From: Bacteroidota bacterium
GTDB lineage: Bacteria; Bacteroidota; Bacteroidia; Chitinophagales; Chitinophagaceae
Reading direction: 5' to 3'
DNA length: 14,995 bases
Assembly (NCBI GenBank): GCA_023427575.1
Contig: JAEZAY010000505.1
Span: 1-14,995, forward strand
The translations under genes were made by a program, and so were the position numbers. Under the pieces are notes generated by a model. The model saw nothing but the letters and a program-made list of their open reading frames with translations, was not told where the DNA came from and made no database searches. This document shows, one piece after another, positions 7,696 through 14,995 of this stretch (position 1 is its first letter; each line of letters opens with the position of its first letter).

Positions 7696-8514
7696 ATGCT
7701 TCGAAAATTGATTTTTACCCTGCTGATACCCGTTCTTTTCGCTGCCTGTTATTCGTCGAAACAAAGCTCGCCCATGAAAAGATCTTTTATTTCCAATAAG
7801 GTAATTGCCCATCGGGGCGCCTGGAAGAATACGGGTACGCCTCAAAACTCAGTTGCCTCGCTTGAAGCGGCGTTTAAGCTGGGTTGTGAAGGAACCGAGT
7901 TCGATATCCGGATGACGGCCGATTCAGTGATTATATTAAATCACGACGCGGATCATCAGGGTCTGGAGATTGAAAAAACAAGCTATGCAGACCTGCAGCT
8001 AAAGCCCCTGAAGAACGGGGAGCCTCTGCCTACCCTGGAAACGATCATTAAAAAAGGACTTGCTCAGAACAAAACAAAATTGATCGCCGAGATAAAAACC
8101 TCGCCTGCTGGCAAGGAAAGATCGATCTACCTTGCTGAAAAAGTTGTTGAAATGGTTCACCGGCTGAAAGCCAGACAGCATACTATTTATATCAGCTTCG
8201 ACTATGATGTATGCAAAAGAATCCGCCAGATGGATAAGGGAGCTCCCGTTCAGTACCTGAATGGAGACCGGAGTCCGGAGCAGTTAAAGGCCGATGGACT
8301 GGATGCGGATTATCATTTTAATGTGATCCGCAAAGATCCCGAATGGATCGCCAAAGCACATGCTGCAGGAATTGTTGTGAACGCCTGGACGGTAAACGAT
8401 ACGCTGATGATGGATTCTTTTTTACAGCAGGGAATCGATTATATCACCACCGACGAACCTGAGTTGCTGCTTCAAAGGCCCCTGATCCGTCAGTTCGTTT
8501 CGCAACAAAAATGA
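7696..8514 (+). CDS. Lipoprotein glycerophosphodiester phosphodiesterase (GDPD family)
   Basis: This enzyme class hydrolyses glycerophosphodiesters to glycerol-3-phosphate and an alcohol. The chosen ATG gives 272 residues with a signal ending in the lipobox LFAAC, lipidated Cys18; an in-frame TTG two codons earlier (7690) is a less likely start. The TIM-barrel GDPD motifs are complete: His39-Arg40 in IAHRG, Glu68 and Asp70 in GTEFD, His83-Asp84 in LNHD, Glu132 and Lys134 in AEIK, and the C-terminal VNAWTVND and TTDEPELL. The PQNS at 49-52 replaces the commoner PENT, which is usual in Bacteroidota members and does not remove a metal ligand. The enzyme is probably tethered in the periplasm or outer membrane. 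It stands alone, divergent from the sigma gene and convergent with the L,D-transpeptidase gene. Confidence 0.9.
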   Translation: MLRKLIFTLLIPVLFAACYSSKQSSPMKRSFISNKVIAHRGAWKNTGTPQNSVASLEAAFKLGCEGTEFDIRMTADSVIILNHDADHQGLEIEKTSYADLQLKPLKNGEPLPTLETIIKKGLAQNKTKLIAEIKTSPAGKERSIYLAEKVVEMVHRLKARQHTIYISFDYDVCKRIRQMDKGAPVQYLNGDRSPEQLKADGLDADYHFNVIRKDPEWIAKAHAAGIVVNAWTVNDTLMMDSFLQQGIDYITTDEPELLLQRPLIRQFVSQQK

Positions 8515-8567
8515 TGGGGCATCGAATCTTGTTTTTATTTCAACCTGATTTCGGATAGATTAAAAAA

Positions 8568-8610
8568 GAAAAGCCCAATCATAGGGTACGAACCTAAATT
8601 GAGCCTTTTC
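8568..8610. terminator. Hairpin terminator between convergent genes
   Basis: GAAAAG at 8568-8573 pairs with CTTTTC at 8605-8610, and inner pairs CCAAT/ATTG and TAGG/CCTA extend an imperfect stem. On the minus strand the hairpin is followed by a T-rich run (CTTTTCTTTTTTAA), so it should end the L,D-transpeptidase transcript. It may also slow the plus-strand phosphodiesterase transcript, though the T-tract is poorer in that direction. Confidence 0.6.
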
Positions 8611-8640
8611 TACCTTCACCATCTGAAGTTTACGTCCACT

Positions 8641-9465
8641 CTAACCGTTCAGTATTCTGGAATTGACCAGGTAATTTTTTGTAGGATGATATATAAATAA
8701 ACAGGTTCCGTTCTTAATGGTCTGAATGATCTTTTTGGTATGTTTTTCCGGTATCGCGGGGCAGCCAAAACTTCTTCCATTGAATGGATTCCGTTTTATA
8801 AACGCTTCTCCTACATAATCAGAACCATGAATAACAATATTTCGGGCATTGGCCTTATCGTTTATTCCTTTTTCAACCCCATCAATTTTCAAAGCCAATC
8901 CATCCTGTCCGTAATAAGTATTCCTGGTTACATAAAATCCCAGTGAACTTTTGTTTGATTCCGGAACATTTGAAAAAGATTTTGCATATTCAGCGCCCGA
9001 CTGGCGGCCATGAGCCACATAGGTATTGACCAGCAATTTTTGTTCGGTCAGGTCTACTATATATAATCGCTTTTTCCGTGAAGACTGGCTGAAGTCGCAG
9101 ATGGATAAAATTCCGGGATTGCGGAGTTTGCCTTTTTGTAGAAGATTTTTATACCCTTTCCAGGCATAGTCAAATGCCTTTTTACTCAACCCCGCTTTAT
9201 TCAGCTTCATGGAAGAATAGACCATTGCCGCCTCTTCCGCCATCAGTTCGGTGCGGGTTTTCATTTTTTTCTCCACCCTGATATCGGCCGGGCGGATTAA
9301 AACGAGCTCCAGATCACTGGCACCAACCGTTGCCTTATTGTCGCGACCCGAAATAAGGAAGGGCGAAATCAACAGGGCTGCCAGCGCGGTAAAGATGAAG
9401 AGAGGTTTAAGGTGATTCCGCATTTCCGGAGATTTTTCAATTTGAGTACGGATCTGAAACGGCAT
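8641..9465 (-). CDS. Murein L,D-transpeptidase catalytic-domain family protein (YkuD_2 type), exported
   Basis: Proteins of this family carry the YkuD-like cysteine active site that makes or edits 3-3 cross-links or lipoprotein attachment in peptidoglycan. The 274-residue protein has a hydrophobic signal/anchor at about 21-39 (PLFIFTALAALLISPFLIS) and the catalytic domain from about 95 to 262. Key residues are visible: His213 in NIVIHGSDY, Arg231 and Cys235 in GRSFGCPAIP. An alternative start at Met15 (position 9423) gives a more compact signal peptide and may be the true one; no Shine-Dalgarno motif distinguishes the two. The activity of this subfamily in Bacteroidota is not established, so the exact reaction is inferred. 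It lies 100 bp downstream of the AI-2E gene on the same strand, with a small hairpin between. Confidence 0.87.
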   Translation of the reverse strand: MPFQIRTQIEKSPEMRNHLKPLFIFTALAALLISPFLISGRDNKATVGASDLELVLIRPADIRVEKKMKTRTELMAEEAAMVYSSMKLNKAGLSKKAFDYAWKGYKNLLQKGKLRNPGILSICDFSQSSRKKRLYIVDLTEQKLLVNTYVAHGRQSGAEYAKSFSNVPESNKSSLGFYVTRNTYYGQDGLALKIDGVEKGINDKANARNIVIHGSDYVGEAFIKRNPFNGRSFGCPAIPEKHTKKIIQTIKNGTCLFIYHPTKNYLVNSRILNG

Positions 9466-9533
9466 GCGGCCGGAAATATTTTCAGCTCCCGATTCAAAAA
9501 TTTTACGGATCTCCGGTTTTTAAGATCTGTAAA

Positions 9534-9553
9534 AGAAAAACCGCGGGTTTTCT
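9534..9553 (-). terminator. Short hairpin after the AI-2E gene, weak terminator candidate
   Basis: On the minus strand AAAACC and GGTTTT pair around CGC, with two more outer pairs across a bulge, followed by CTTTT. It starts 12 bases past the AI-2E stop codon. The GC content of the stem is low, so read-through into the L,D-transpeptidase gene is likely. Confidence 0.35.
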
Positions 9554-9565
9554 AAGTATTCCTCC

Positions 9566-10597
9566 TTAGGTTTTGGATTCGCCATGTTTACGAACGGAAA
9601 ACTCATTGACGTATACCCGGATCAGAAGGATGAAAAGCGAAATCAGAATGGGGCCGAATATCAGGCCAATGAACCCGAAAAGGCTAACGCCGATAATGAC
9701 TCCAAATACCGTAATCAGCGGATGTACATCGCCGATTTTTTTCTGAAGCCAGAACCGGAATACATTGTCTACAATGCCGATCACCAGCAGTCCGAATGCC
9801 AGCGTTATGATCCCCTTCGCATGATCGCCGTTAACCAAAAGCAAAATGGAAAGAGGAACATAGGCCAAAGCGGCTCCCAGTACCGGCAGCATCCCGGCAA
9901 TACAGGTTAGAACAAACCAAAACAAAGGCTGTGGAACCCCGATCAGGATGTAACCTATAATGCCTACTACGCCCTGGGCCAGTGCAATCAGGGGAATTCC
10001 GATCGCGTTCGACAATACCAGCCGGTTCAGGTCGGTACGGAGCATGATCACATTTTCATCTTTCAGGGGCACCCATTCATAAAAATGCGATTCCATTTTT
10101 TTTCCCTCGGTAAGCATAAAATAGAGGATGAAATACATTACTACAATCGAGATAAAAGTGTTCAGGGTTCCTCCAATGATCTGCGGTAATGTTTCGGCGC
10201 CCCAGGTCGTCAGCTTTTCCATGTTGGCGGGGGTCATCACCTGGATTCCATATTGCGTTTCATAGCGCTGAATAAAACGCTGCAGCGATTCAATCAGTTC
10301 GGATGAATGCTCCATGGCATACCCGATCCGTGAAAAAGTAAGATTAATCAGGATAAAAACCGGCAGGAGAATGATCAGGAATGACAAAAGCATCAAAATG
10401 GCAGCGCAAACGCTCTTTCTCCATTTGTAGGTATTTTCCAGCACAAACATGTATTTGCGCATCAGTACATACAGGGTATATGCGCCCAGGAAAGCCGGCA
10501 AAAATGTTTGAAGCTGAAAGTAAAGAATTATCCCAAGGGTAATGATAATTCCCAGGATCAATAACTGTCGGACAATATTATTAGGTATGCTTCTCAT
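9566..10597 (-). CDS. AI-2E family transporter (PF01594-type permease)
   Basis: This 343-residue membrane protein has about eight hydrophobic segments: 10-27, 30-46, 63-88, 144-162, 197-221, 225-255, 261-281 and 293-330. The family signatures are present: the region around MLPVLGAALAYVPLSILLL (236-254), VDNVFRFWLQKKIGDVHPLI (276-295) and GFIGLIFGPILISL (308-321). A soluble loop lies between segments 3 and 4 (about 89-143). The family name comes from the E. coli TqsA autoinducer-2 exporter, but members also move sodium/protons or unknown substrates, so AI-2 transport should not be assumed. It follows the MATE gene by 51 bp on the same strand and probably shares its transcript. Confidence 0.93.
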   Translation of the reverse strand: MRSIPNNIVRQLLILGIIITLGIILYFQLQTFLPAFLGAYTLYVLMRKYMFVLENTYKWRKSVCAAILMLLSFLIILLPVFILINLTFSRIGYAMEHSSELIESLQRFIQRYETQYGIQVMTPANMEKLTTWGAETLPQIIGGTLNTFISIVVMYFILYFMLTEGKKMESHFYEWVPLKDENVIMLRTDLNRLVLSNAIGIPLIALAQGVVGIIGYILIGVPQPLFWFVLTCIAGMLPVLGAALAYVPLSILLLVNGDHAKGIITLAFGLLVIGIVDNVFRFWLQKKIGDVHPLITVFGVIIGVSLFGFIGLIFGPILISLFILLIRVYVNEFSVRKHGESKT

Positions 10598-10648
10598 TGA
10601 ACATCAGGTTGCTGCAGATAAAAATAGCCAAAACAGTCCGGATCGGTT

Positions 10649-12064
10649 TTAAATTTTGACCAGCTTCCACTTACCCCTTCTGAACAAATAGATACCTGCC
10701 AGCGCAATGGCCGTTTCGGCAATGGGAATAGCCATAAAAACCCCCGCCGGGCCCATTTGCCATTGAATAGCGAGTAAATATGCCAGTGGGATTTGAAAGC
10801 ACCAGAATCCCGCAAAATTCAGGATACTGGGTGTAATTGTATCGCCGGCCCCGTTAAAGGCCTGCGGAATTACCATCCCATAAGCATAAAAAATATACCC
10901 GACCGATATATACCGCAGACTTTGGATTCCATATTCCAGTACCGCCGGATCTTTCGTGAAGAAACCCACGATCCCGGGCGCAAAAACAATAAAGAGAATG
11001 GAGGTTATCCCCAAGAAAACCAGGTTCAGAAATCCTGCTCTCCAAACCGATTTTTCCGCCCGCTCCGGACTGCCGGCACCCAGATTCTGCCCCACTAATG
11101 TGGCCGCCGCATTCGCCAGGCCCCATGCAGGCAACATAGCGAAGATGATAACCCGGATCGCAATAGTATGCCCGCTTACCGCTTCGCTGTGGAATTCCGC
11201 CACTATCCTTCCTAAAAAGATCCAGCTACAGGAAGAAATAAAAAACTGGAGGGTTCCCCCAACCGATGTTTTCAGAATCCGGGCTGTAACAGCGGCGCTG
11301 AAGGCCAGGTGTTTCCGCATAATAGGCAAAAGCCGGCTTGGCCTGCAGAGATGATAAAACTGATAGATAACGCCGGTTCCACGGCCGATGGTAGTGGCAA
11401 TAGCGGCCCCGGATAAACCGAGTTCCGGAAAAGGACCCAGGCCGAAGATCAGTGTAGGACATAACAGAATATTAATGCCATTGGCGATCCTGAGGCTGCG
11501 CATCGCGATGGCCGCATTTCCCACGCCTCTGAAAATTCCATTTATCAGAAACAATAACATGATCACGATATTCCCGCCCAGCATGATTTGCGTATAGTCT
11601 TTGCCGATAGCAACCACTTCCGGATCGGCGCCCATAGCCCGCAGGATCTCCGCAGCATAAAAAAATCCGGCAATTGAAATAAATATCGATATAACCAGTC
11701 CGATGTAAATAGTCTGAACCGCGGCATGGGCGGCGGCGCTGTGATCTTTTTGCCCGGTACGACGGGAAACCAGTGCGGTGGCGGCCATCGCGATCCCCAT
11801 TGCAATGGTGTACACAAGGGTTAGCACCAGTTCCGTGAGACCAACCGTAGCAATGGCATACTTGCCCAGTTTGCTAACAAAAAAAGCATCAACCACGGCA
11901 AACAGCGATTCCATGGCCATCTCCAGAACCATGGGTACAGCCAGTAAAAAAATGGCTTTGTCGATGCTTCCACTGGTAAAATCCTCTTCCTTGCCCTGAA
12001 GCGCCCTTTTGAAAAGCCGCAAATAATATTGAATCCGGTTTTCTGTATTTGTCTGTTGCAACAT
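10649..12064 (-). CDS. MATE family multidrug/toxin efflux transporter
   Basis: MATE proteins export cationic drugs or metabolites using a sodium or proton gradient. The 471-residue length and two-lobed arrangement are typical: one MatE half at about 35-198 and the other at about 262-425. The repeated half-motifs are visible as NGIFRGVGNAAIAMR (175-189) and FNGAGDTITPSILNF in the second half, with GLANAAATLVGQNLGAG as the second-half counterpart of the AATALVSRRTGQKD segment. The cytoplasmic N-terminus (1-33) is somewhat long and charged. The ATG at 12064 starts MLQQTNTENR. It lies upstream of the AI-2E gene and diverges from the prenyltransferase gene. The substrate cannot be predicted, and the subgroup is closer to DinF/NorM than to polysaccharide flippases. 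Confidence 0.94.
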   Translation of the reverse strand: MLQQTNTENRIQYYLRLFKRALQGKEEDFTSGSIDKAIFLLAVPMVLEMAMESLFAVVDAFFVSKLGKYAIATVGLTELVLTLVYTIAMGIAMAATALVSRRTGQKDHSAAAHAAVQTIYIGLVISIFISIAGFFYAAEILRAMGADPEVVAIGKDYTQIMLGGNIVIMLLFLINGIFRGVGNAAIAMRSLRIANGINILLCPTLIFGLGPFPELGLSGAAIATTIGRGTGVIYQFYHLCRPSRLLPIMRKHLAFSAAVTARILKTSVGGTLQFFISSCSWIFLGRIVAEFHSEAVSGHTIAIRVIIFAMLPAWGLANAAATLVGQNLGAGSPERAEKSVWRAGFLNLVFLGITSILFIVFAPGIVGFFTKDPAVLEYGIQSLRYISVGYIFYAYGMVIPQAFNGAGDTITPSILNFAGFWCFQIPLAYLLAIQWQMGPAGVFMAIPIAETAIALAGIYLFRRGKWKLVKI

Positions 12065-12141
12065 AAAATCCTGTTTTGAAACGATTACAACCCCGGATAA
12101 AACCGAAGCGGATTAATCGACCAGTAATGAAATTTAGGAGA

Positions 12142-12157
12142 GCCGGCTTATGCCGGC
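12142..12157. other. GCCGGC hairpin upstream of the MATE gene
   Basis: Two GCCGGC blocks are separated by TTAT and can form a 6 bp all-GC stem with a 4-base loop on either strand. It lies 78 bases before the MATE start. No T-run follows in the direction of that gene, so it is unlikely to be a terminator; an operator or leader structure is possible. Confidence 0.45.
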
Positions 12158-12420
12158 GAAAAAGAATGAACGGCAGCAGATTTATTGCTGAGCGATTTGA
12201 AAGACCCTCATCTTTGCTGCCATTAAGGATTTCATGTGCATAAATTGAAGAATGCGAAATTATACAATATCCGGGGTTTTTGGCGTTTTAACGATTGAAG
12301 GCTTATAATTCTGACGAATGGCATTAGAAACCTGTAAACGGAAACCGAACCGGATGCAAATCGAAAACCTCTAACGAAAAACCAAAAAAAGCCCTGAGAC
12401 TCCCGCTGCTGGCGGTTCTT

Positions 12421-12455
12421 TTTGAAAAATCTGTTAAAAAACCTGTTGTATCTTG
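12421..12455 (+). promoter_or_regulatory. Candidate Bacteroidota promoter for the prenyltransferase gene
   Basis: TTTG at 12421-12424 and TATCTTG at 12449-12455 resemble the -33 and -7 elements. The -7 lacks one T of TAnnTTTG and the spacing is 24 nt, slightly longer than the usual 19-23. Transcription would start near 12462, leaving a leader of about 58 nt. Confidence 0.4.
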
Positions 12456-12519
12456 CGCCCCGAAACCACTTAACCAGTCCGGGCGATTGATCCGGATTCG
12501 TTAAATTAATTATTATTAT

Positions 12520-13476
12520 ATGTCCGTTGCAGTAGCAAAACCCTTAAACGCCAATTTGAAAGATTATATTCAAATTGCCCGCCCCGACCATTGGTTCAAG
12601 AACATTTTTATGGTACCGGGAATGATCATGGCCTTCATGTACACCACGGTCGATTTCTCCGGAATGCTGATTTTCCAACTGGTTGCTGCCGTTTTCAGCA
12701 CCTGTATGGTAGCATCGGCCAATTATGTGATCAATGAATGGCTCGACCAGGAGTTCGACCGCCATCATCCCATCAAAAAAGAACGTCCCTCTGTTATTAA
12801 AAACCTGAACCGGAAAATTGTCTACCTGGAATACGCGATTCTGGCTGCCATTGGACTCTCCGTAGCCGCCCTGCTTTCTTCTTCGTTTTTCATGGTATCA
12901 CTCTTGCTTTTGATCATGGGAATCTTTTACAATGTGCGGCCTTTCCGTACCAAAGAAAGAGCTTATCTCGATGTTTTGAGCGAATCCGTTAATAATCCAA
13001 TCCGCTTTGCACTGGGCTGGCTGGTGATCGTTCCCACCGTTTTCCCGCCTTCCAGTATTCTGGTAGCTTATTGGATGGGGGGCGCTTTCCTGATGGCCTG
13101 TAAACGATTTGCCGAATACCGCTTCATTAACAATAAAGAACTGGCTGGATTATACCGGAAATCCTTTGAAACCTATACGGAAACATCGCTGCTGATCTCG
13201 ATCTTTTTTTATGCGCTGACTTCCACTTTCTTCCTAGGGATTTTTCTGATCAAACACCGGATTGAGCTGCTGCTTACTTTCCCGCTGTTTGCGTTACTGT
13301 TTGCATGGTATCTGCAGATCACCTTTAAACCCGATTCATCTGCGCAAAGGCCTGAAAAACTTTATAAAGACTGGAAGTTTATGATCTTCATAGCCCTGTT
13401 CTTTATTTTCTTTATGGCCCTGCTTTTCATCGATATTGAGTGGCTGAATTATTTCCTCCGAAATAATTTCGGTTAA
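12520..13476 (+). CDS. UbiA-superfamily prenyltransferase, similar to decaprenyl-phosphate phosphoribosyltransferase
   Basis: Members transfer a group between a polyprenyl chain and an acceptor inside the membrane; the closest recognisable subgroup joins phosphoribose to a polyprenyl phosphate (DPPR synthase, Rv3806c type). The 318-residue protein has about nine membrane segments. RPDHWFKNIFMVPG (21-34) matches the subgroup's N-terminal RPxxWxKN motif. The metal/diphosphate motif NxxxDxxxD is intact as Asn72, Asp76, Asp80, followed by RHHPIKKERP. The second acidic site is YNVRPFRTKERAYLDVLSES, with Asp151 and Glu155. The gene stands alone, with its own candidate promoter and a strong terminator, and no decaprenyl-ribose epimerase genes (DprE1/DprE2) are next to it. 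The exact substrate is therefore open. A 15 bp inverted repeat CCGAAATAATTTCGG covers its last codons (13458-13472). Confidence 0.85.
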   Translation: MSVAVAKPLNANLKDYIQIARPDHWFKNIFMVPGMIMAFMYTTVDFSGMLIFQLVAAVFSTCMVASANYVINEWLDQEFDRHHPIKKERPSVIKNLNRKIVYLEYAILAAIGLSVAALLSSSFFMVSLLLLIMGIFYNVRPFRTKERAYLDVLSESVNNPIRFALGWLVIVPTVFPPSSILVAYWMGGAFLMACKRFAEYRFINNKELAGLYRKSFETYTETSLLISIFFYALTSTFFLGIFLIKHRIELLLTFPLFALLFAWYLQITFKPDSSAQRPEKLYKDWKFMIFIALFFIFFMALLFIDIEWLNYFLRNNFG

Positions 13477-13481
13477 AAAGG

Positions 13482-13518
13482 AAGGGCTTTCCGTTCTATT
13501 AGCGGAAAGCCCTTTTTT
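13482..13518. terminator. Strong bidirectional Rho-independent terminator
   Basis: AAGGGCTTTCCG (13482-13493) and CGGAAAGCCCTT (13503-13514) form a perfect 12 bp stem with a 9-base loop. A T-run follows on the plus strand (six T at 13513-13518), and CCTTTTT follows on the minus strand. It should end both the prenyltransferase transcript and the convergent S41 transcript. Confidence 0.93.
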
Positions 13519-13548
13519 AATAAAAGGATCAAATACAATAGTGGCCTA

Positions 13549-14838
13549 TCATCTTTTTTTCGGGCTGGTCTCAAGAAGCTTTTCCGTTTTCGCTATCCGG
13601 ATAACCTGCTCAATCCAGTTACTCTTTTCATCTAAAATGAGATCCGGATCTATACCCCGGTCTTCATATTTCAGCAGGCCAAAATTATCATTCATATCTG
13701 TAGGGTAAATCTCTATTCTGCCGCCGGGCAACCTTACTCTCCGCCCATAGTTGCTTCCATAACTAAGCGCTCCCCTGGTTGTTTGACCAACAGTGGTAAC
13801 GTTTTTTAGTTTTTTCAGTTTGAGTGTGAAGATTTCCGCCTGACTTAAAGTCCCGTTGTTAATCAAAACATATAATTGTCCTTTGCGGATGTAATTTCGG
13901 AGAAGTGAATAGTACCGTTTCATTTCTTTTTTAGCGCCACCTGCATTATTCCTCAAATCCAGAATTAGAACGGAGCCCTGAAGCGAATTTTTGATTGAAT
14001 CGTAGAATCGCTGCGATCTTTTACTGGTTTCAGGGTTCGCCTGAAAAGTTTGCAGCAGCAGATACTGTACATTTTTCTGGATGTATTCCAGTTTGAACAT
14101 ATCCGCCGATTCCGGCAGATTTACATAATCAGTTTTTTTGAGTTGTTTGGAATAAGAAAGCCGGGAATAAGAACCATAAAAATTGCTGTTAATCAAAGAC
14201 TGATTCCGATATTTTTCATTTTGCTGCAGAATAAAATTCTTGTACAAAGGATGACCATAGATGGCCTTGAAAACATTGGGCGCAGATTCATACAGGTGAA
14301 TGGCAACCTGACCTTTTAACCATAAGTCGATATCGGAATCCAGGATAAGTCCAACCAGCTCATTGGCCTTTATTCGGAAAACTCCAACCCGGTAATATTT
14401 GTCGTAATGATAGATTCCTTCCACCGAGTCGGCTGGCTTTGCTGAAAGTATTATTCTCAAAGAATCCAGATCTAGCTCCATTCGGGGGTAGTCCAGAAAC
14501 TCTTTTGTTAATACAAAACTGTCGATTGCCTGTTTTGATCTATAGTTTCTGTAGTCGGGCAATTCGTAAAATCCCAGATGATTGTCGCGAATCGGAAATA
14601 TCAATTGCGATAAATTATAAAAATAACTGTATCCTTTTAAATTTTTTACCGAATCAGAAGCCAGCCGCGTATACAAGGCATTGTATGAAGTTAATTTTTC
14701 ACCTTTGATCTGGGTTTTGAATGAGGGCGTTTTCCGGATAATCGCGTTTAGTGCAGCCAGATCTTTTGCATAAGATCCCGATTGTGCAATTGATACAAGC
14801 GCTGGTAGCATCAATAAAGCAAAGAACAAAATTCGCAT
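13549..14838 (-). CDS. Exported S41-family (C-terminal processing/tricorn-like) peptidase
   Basis: The 429-residue protein starts with a signal peptide (MRILFFALLMLPALVSIAQS), so it acts in the periplasm or outside the cell. The family motifs are present: RDNHLGF (84-90) with His87 as the likely general base, VLILDLRNNAGG (290-301), the nucleophile Ser332 in NNGTLSQAEIF, GQTTRGALSYG (351-361), and the closing RGIDPDL (394-400). The Glu usually found in the Gly-Glu-x-Thr motif is Gln352 here. The region between about 95 and 245 shows no recognisable PDZ domain, which separates it from Prc/CtpA proteases and points to the shorter, retinoid-binding-like S41 branch common in Bacteroidota. It ends next to a shared terminator and has a good promoter match upstream. 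The physiological substrate is unknown. Confidence 0.85.
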   Translation of the reverse strand: MRILFFALLMLPALVSIAQSGSYAKDLAALNAIIRKTPSFKTQIKGEKLTSYNALYTRLASDSVKNLKGYSYFYNLSQLIFPIRDNHLGFYELPDYRNYRSKQAIDSFVLTKEFLDYPRMELDLDSLRIILSAKPADSVEGIYHYDKYYRVGVFRIKANELVGLILDSDIDLWLKGQVAIHLYESAPNVFKAIYGHPLYKNFILQQNEKYRNQSLINSNFYGSYSRLSYSKQLKKTDYVNLPESADMFKLEYIQKNVQYLLLQTFQANPETSKRSQRFYDSIKNSLQGSVLILDLRNNAGGAKKEMKRYYSLLRNYIRKGQLYVLINNGTLSQAEIFTLKLKKLKNVTTVGQTTRGALSYGSNYGRRVRLPGGRIEIYPTDMNDNFGLLKYEDRGIDPDLILDEKSNWIEQVIRIAKTEKLLETSPKKR

Positions 14839-14932
14839 TACACTTCATTTTGCGGGTTACAATCATCAACAGCGCTCAGCTTATCAAACATTGGTGTCCG
14901 GGTAAATGTATTTACTGGGCCCCGGAAGAATA

Positions 14933-14965
14933 GAAATTTATTACCGTGACAGCAATATTATCAAA
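14933..14965 (-). promoter_or_regulatory. Bacteroidota-type promoter for the S41 peptidase gene
   Basis: On the minus strand TTTG (14962-14965) is followed after 21 nt by TAAATTTC (14933-14940), which matches seven of eight positions of the TTTG-N19-21-TAnnTTTG consensus. Transcription would begin near 14926, giving a leader of roughly 90 nt. This is the best promoter match in the window. Confidence 0.6.
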
Positions 14966-14995
14966 TCCCGGACTTTATCCTCATCCTTATGTATG

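Larger units (their letters stand above)
12065..12519. other. 455 bp divergent intergenic region between MATE and prenyltransferase genes
   Basis: No convincing protein or RNA gene was found here. It holds a GCCGGC-TTAT-GCCGGC hairpin (12142-12157), an inverted repeat GGCAGCA/TGCTGCC about 40 bases apart (12172-12221), and near the plus-strand gene a CCGC/GCGG stem flanked by A-run and T-run (about 12385-12422) that resembles a terminator hairpin. On the minus strand TAATTTCG (near 12254-12261) is one mismatch from the -7 consensus, with no -33 element. The MATE transcript would then have a leader of nearly 190 bases containing the first hairpin. The region is unusually long and structured for this gene density. 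Confidence 0.45.

Noticed and set aside
9553..9566. GGAGG motif directly after the AI-2E stop codon, like a Shine-Dalgarno sequence
   Set aside because: No start codon lies at a suitable distance and a TAG follows within a few bases; such motifs are rarely used in Bacteroidota.
9566..10597. Quorum-sensing role for the AI-2E family gene
   Set aside because: Family membership does not show AI-2 transport; no luxS, lsr or sensor gene is in the window.
14943..14995. Possible plus-strand gene starting with GTG at 14946 and running off the right edge
   Set aside because: Only about 16 codons are visible, with no recognisable motif, no promoter and a rare start codon.
1..14995. CRISPR arrays, transposases, integrases, tRNA or rRNA genes
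   Set aside because: No spaced direct repeats, cloverleaf-like sequence, or mobile-element protein motifs were found.

Overview
The window looks like ordinary chromosomal DNA from a Bacteroidota species, most likely of the Chitinophagaceae type. The basis is a SusC/SusD outer-membrane pair with an ECF sigma factor and FecR-type anti-sigma factor, DUF4974- and STN-type domains, general absence of Shine-Dalgarno sequences, and promoter-like elements close to the Bacteroidota consensus (TTTG, then about 20 nt, then TAnnTTTG). Genus is not resolved. Gene density and base composition are fairly even, and no insertion sequence, tRNA, rRNA, CRISPR array or phage gene was seen.

Positions 1-7381, all on the minus strand and read from high to low coordinates, form a nutrient-uptake locus: ECF sigma factor, FecR anti-sigma factor, SusC-like TonB-dependent transporter with an STN signalling domain, SusD-like lipoprotein, and the N-terminal 231 residues of an exported beta-propeller protein that is probably an S9 (prolyl oligopeptidase/DPP IV type) peptidase and runs off the left edge. 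The expected logic is that the substrate binds SusCD, the STN domain signals to FecR across the periplasm, sigma is released and transcription rises. The peptidase overlaps the susD stop codon by 8 bp, so imported material is probably peptide, as in RagAB-type systems. This is inference.

Positions 7382-12064 hold house-keeping and envelope genes: a lipoprotein glycerophosphodiester phosphodiesterase (+), then convergent to it an L,D-transpeptidase-like exported protein, an AI-2E family permease and a MATE efflux transporter (all -). A 314 bp intergenic region separates the sigma gene from the phosphodiesterase, and a hairpin terminator lies between the two convergent genes.

Positions 12065-14995 hold a 455 bp divergent intergenic region, a monocistronic UbiA-superfamily prenyltransferase resembling decaprenyl-phosphate phosphoribosyltransferases (+), a strong bidirectional terminator, and an exported S41-family protease (-) with a good Bacteroidota promoter upstream.

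I did not find a clearly new system. The most interesting points are a long interrupted palindrome just upstream of the anti-sigma gene, a perfect palindrome in the sigma/phosphodiesterase divergent region, the orphan UbiA enzyme, and a possible frameshifted PP2C-like tail at the right edge.
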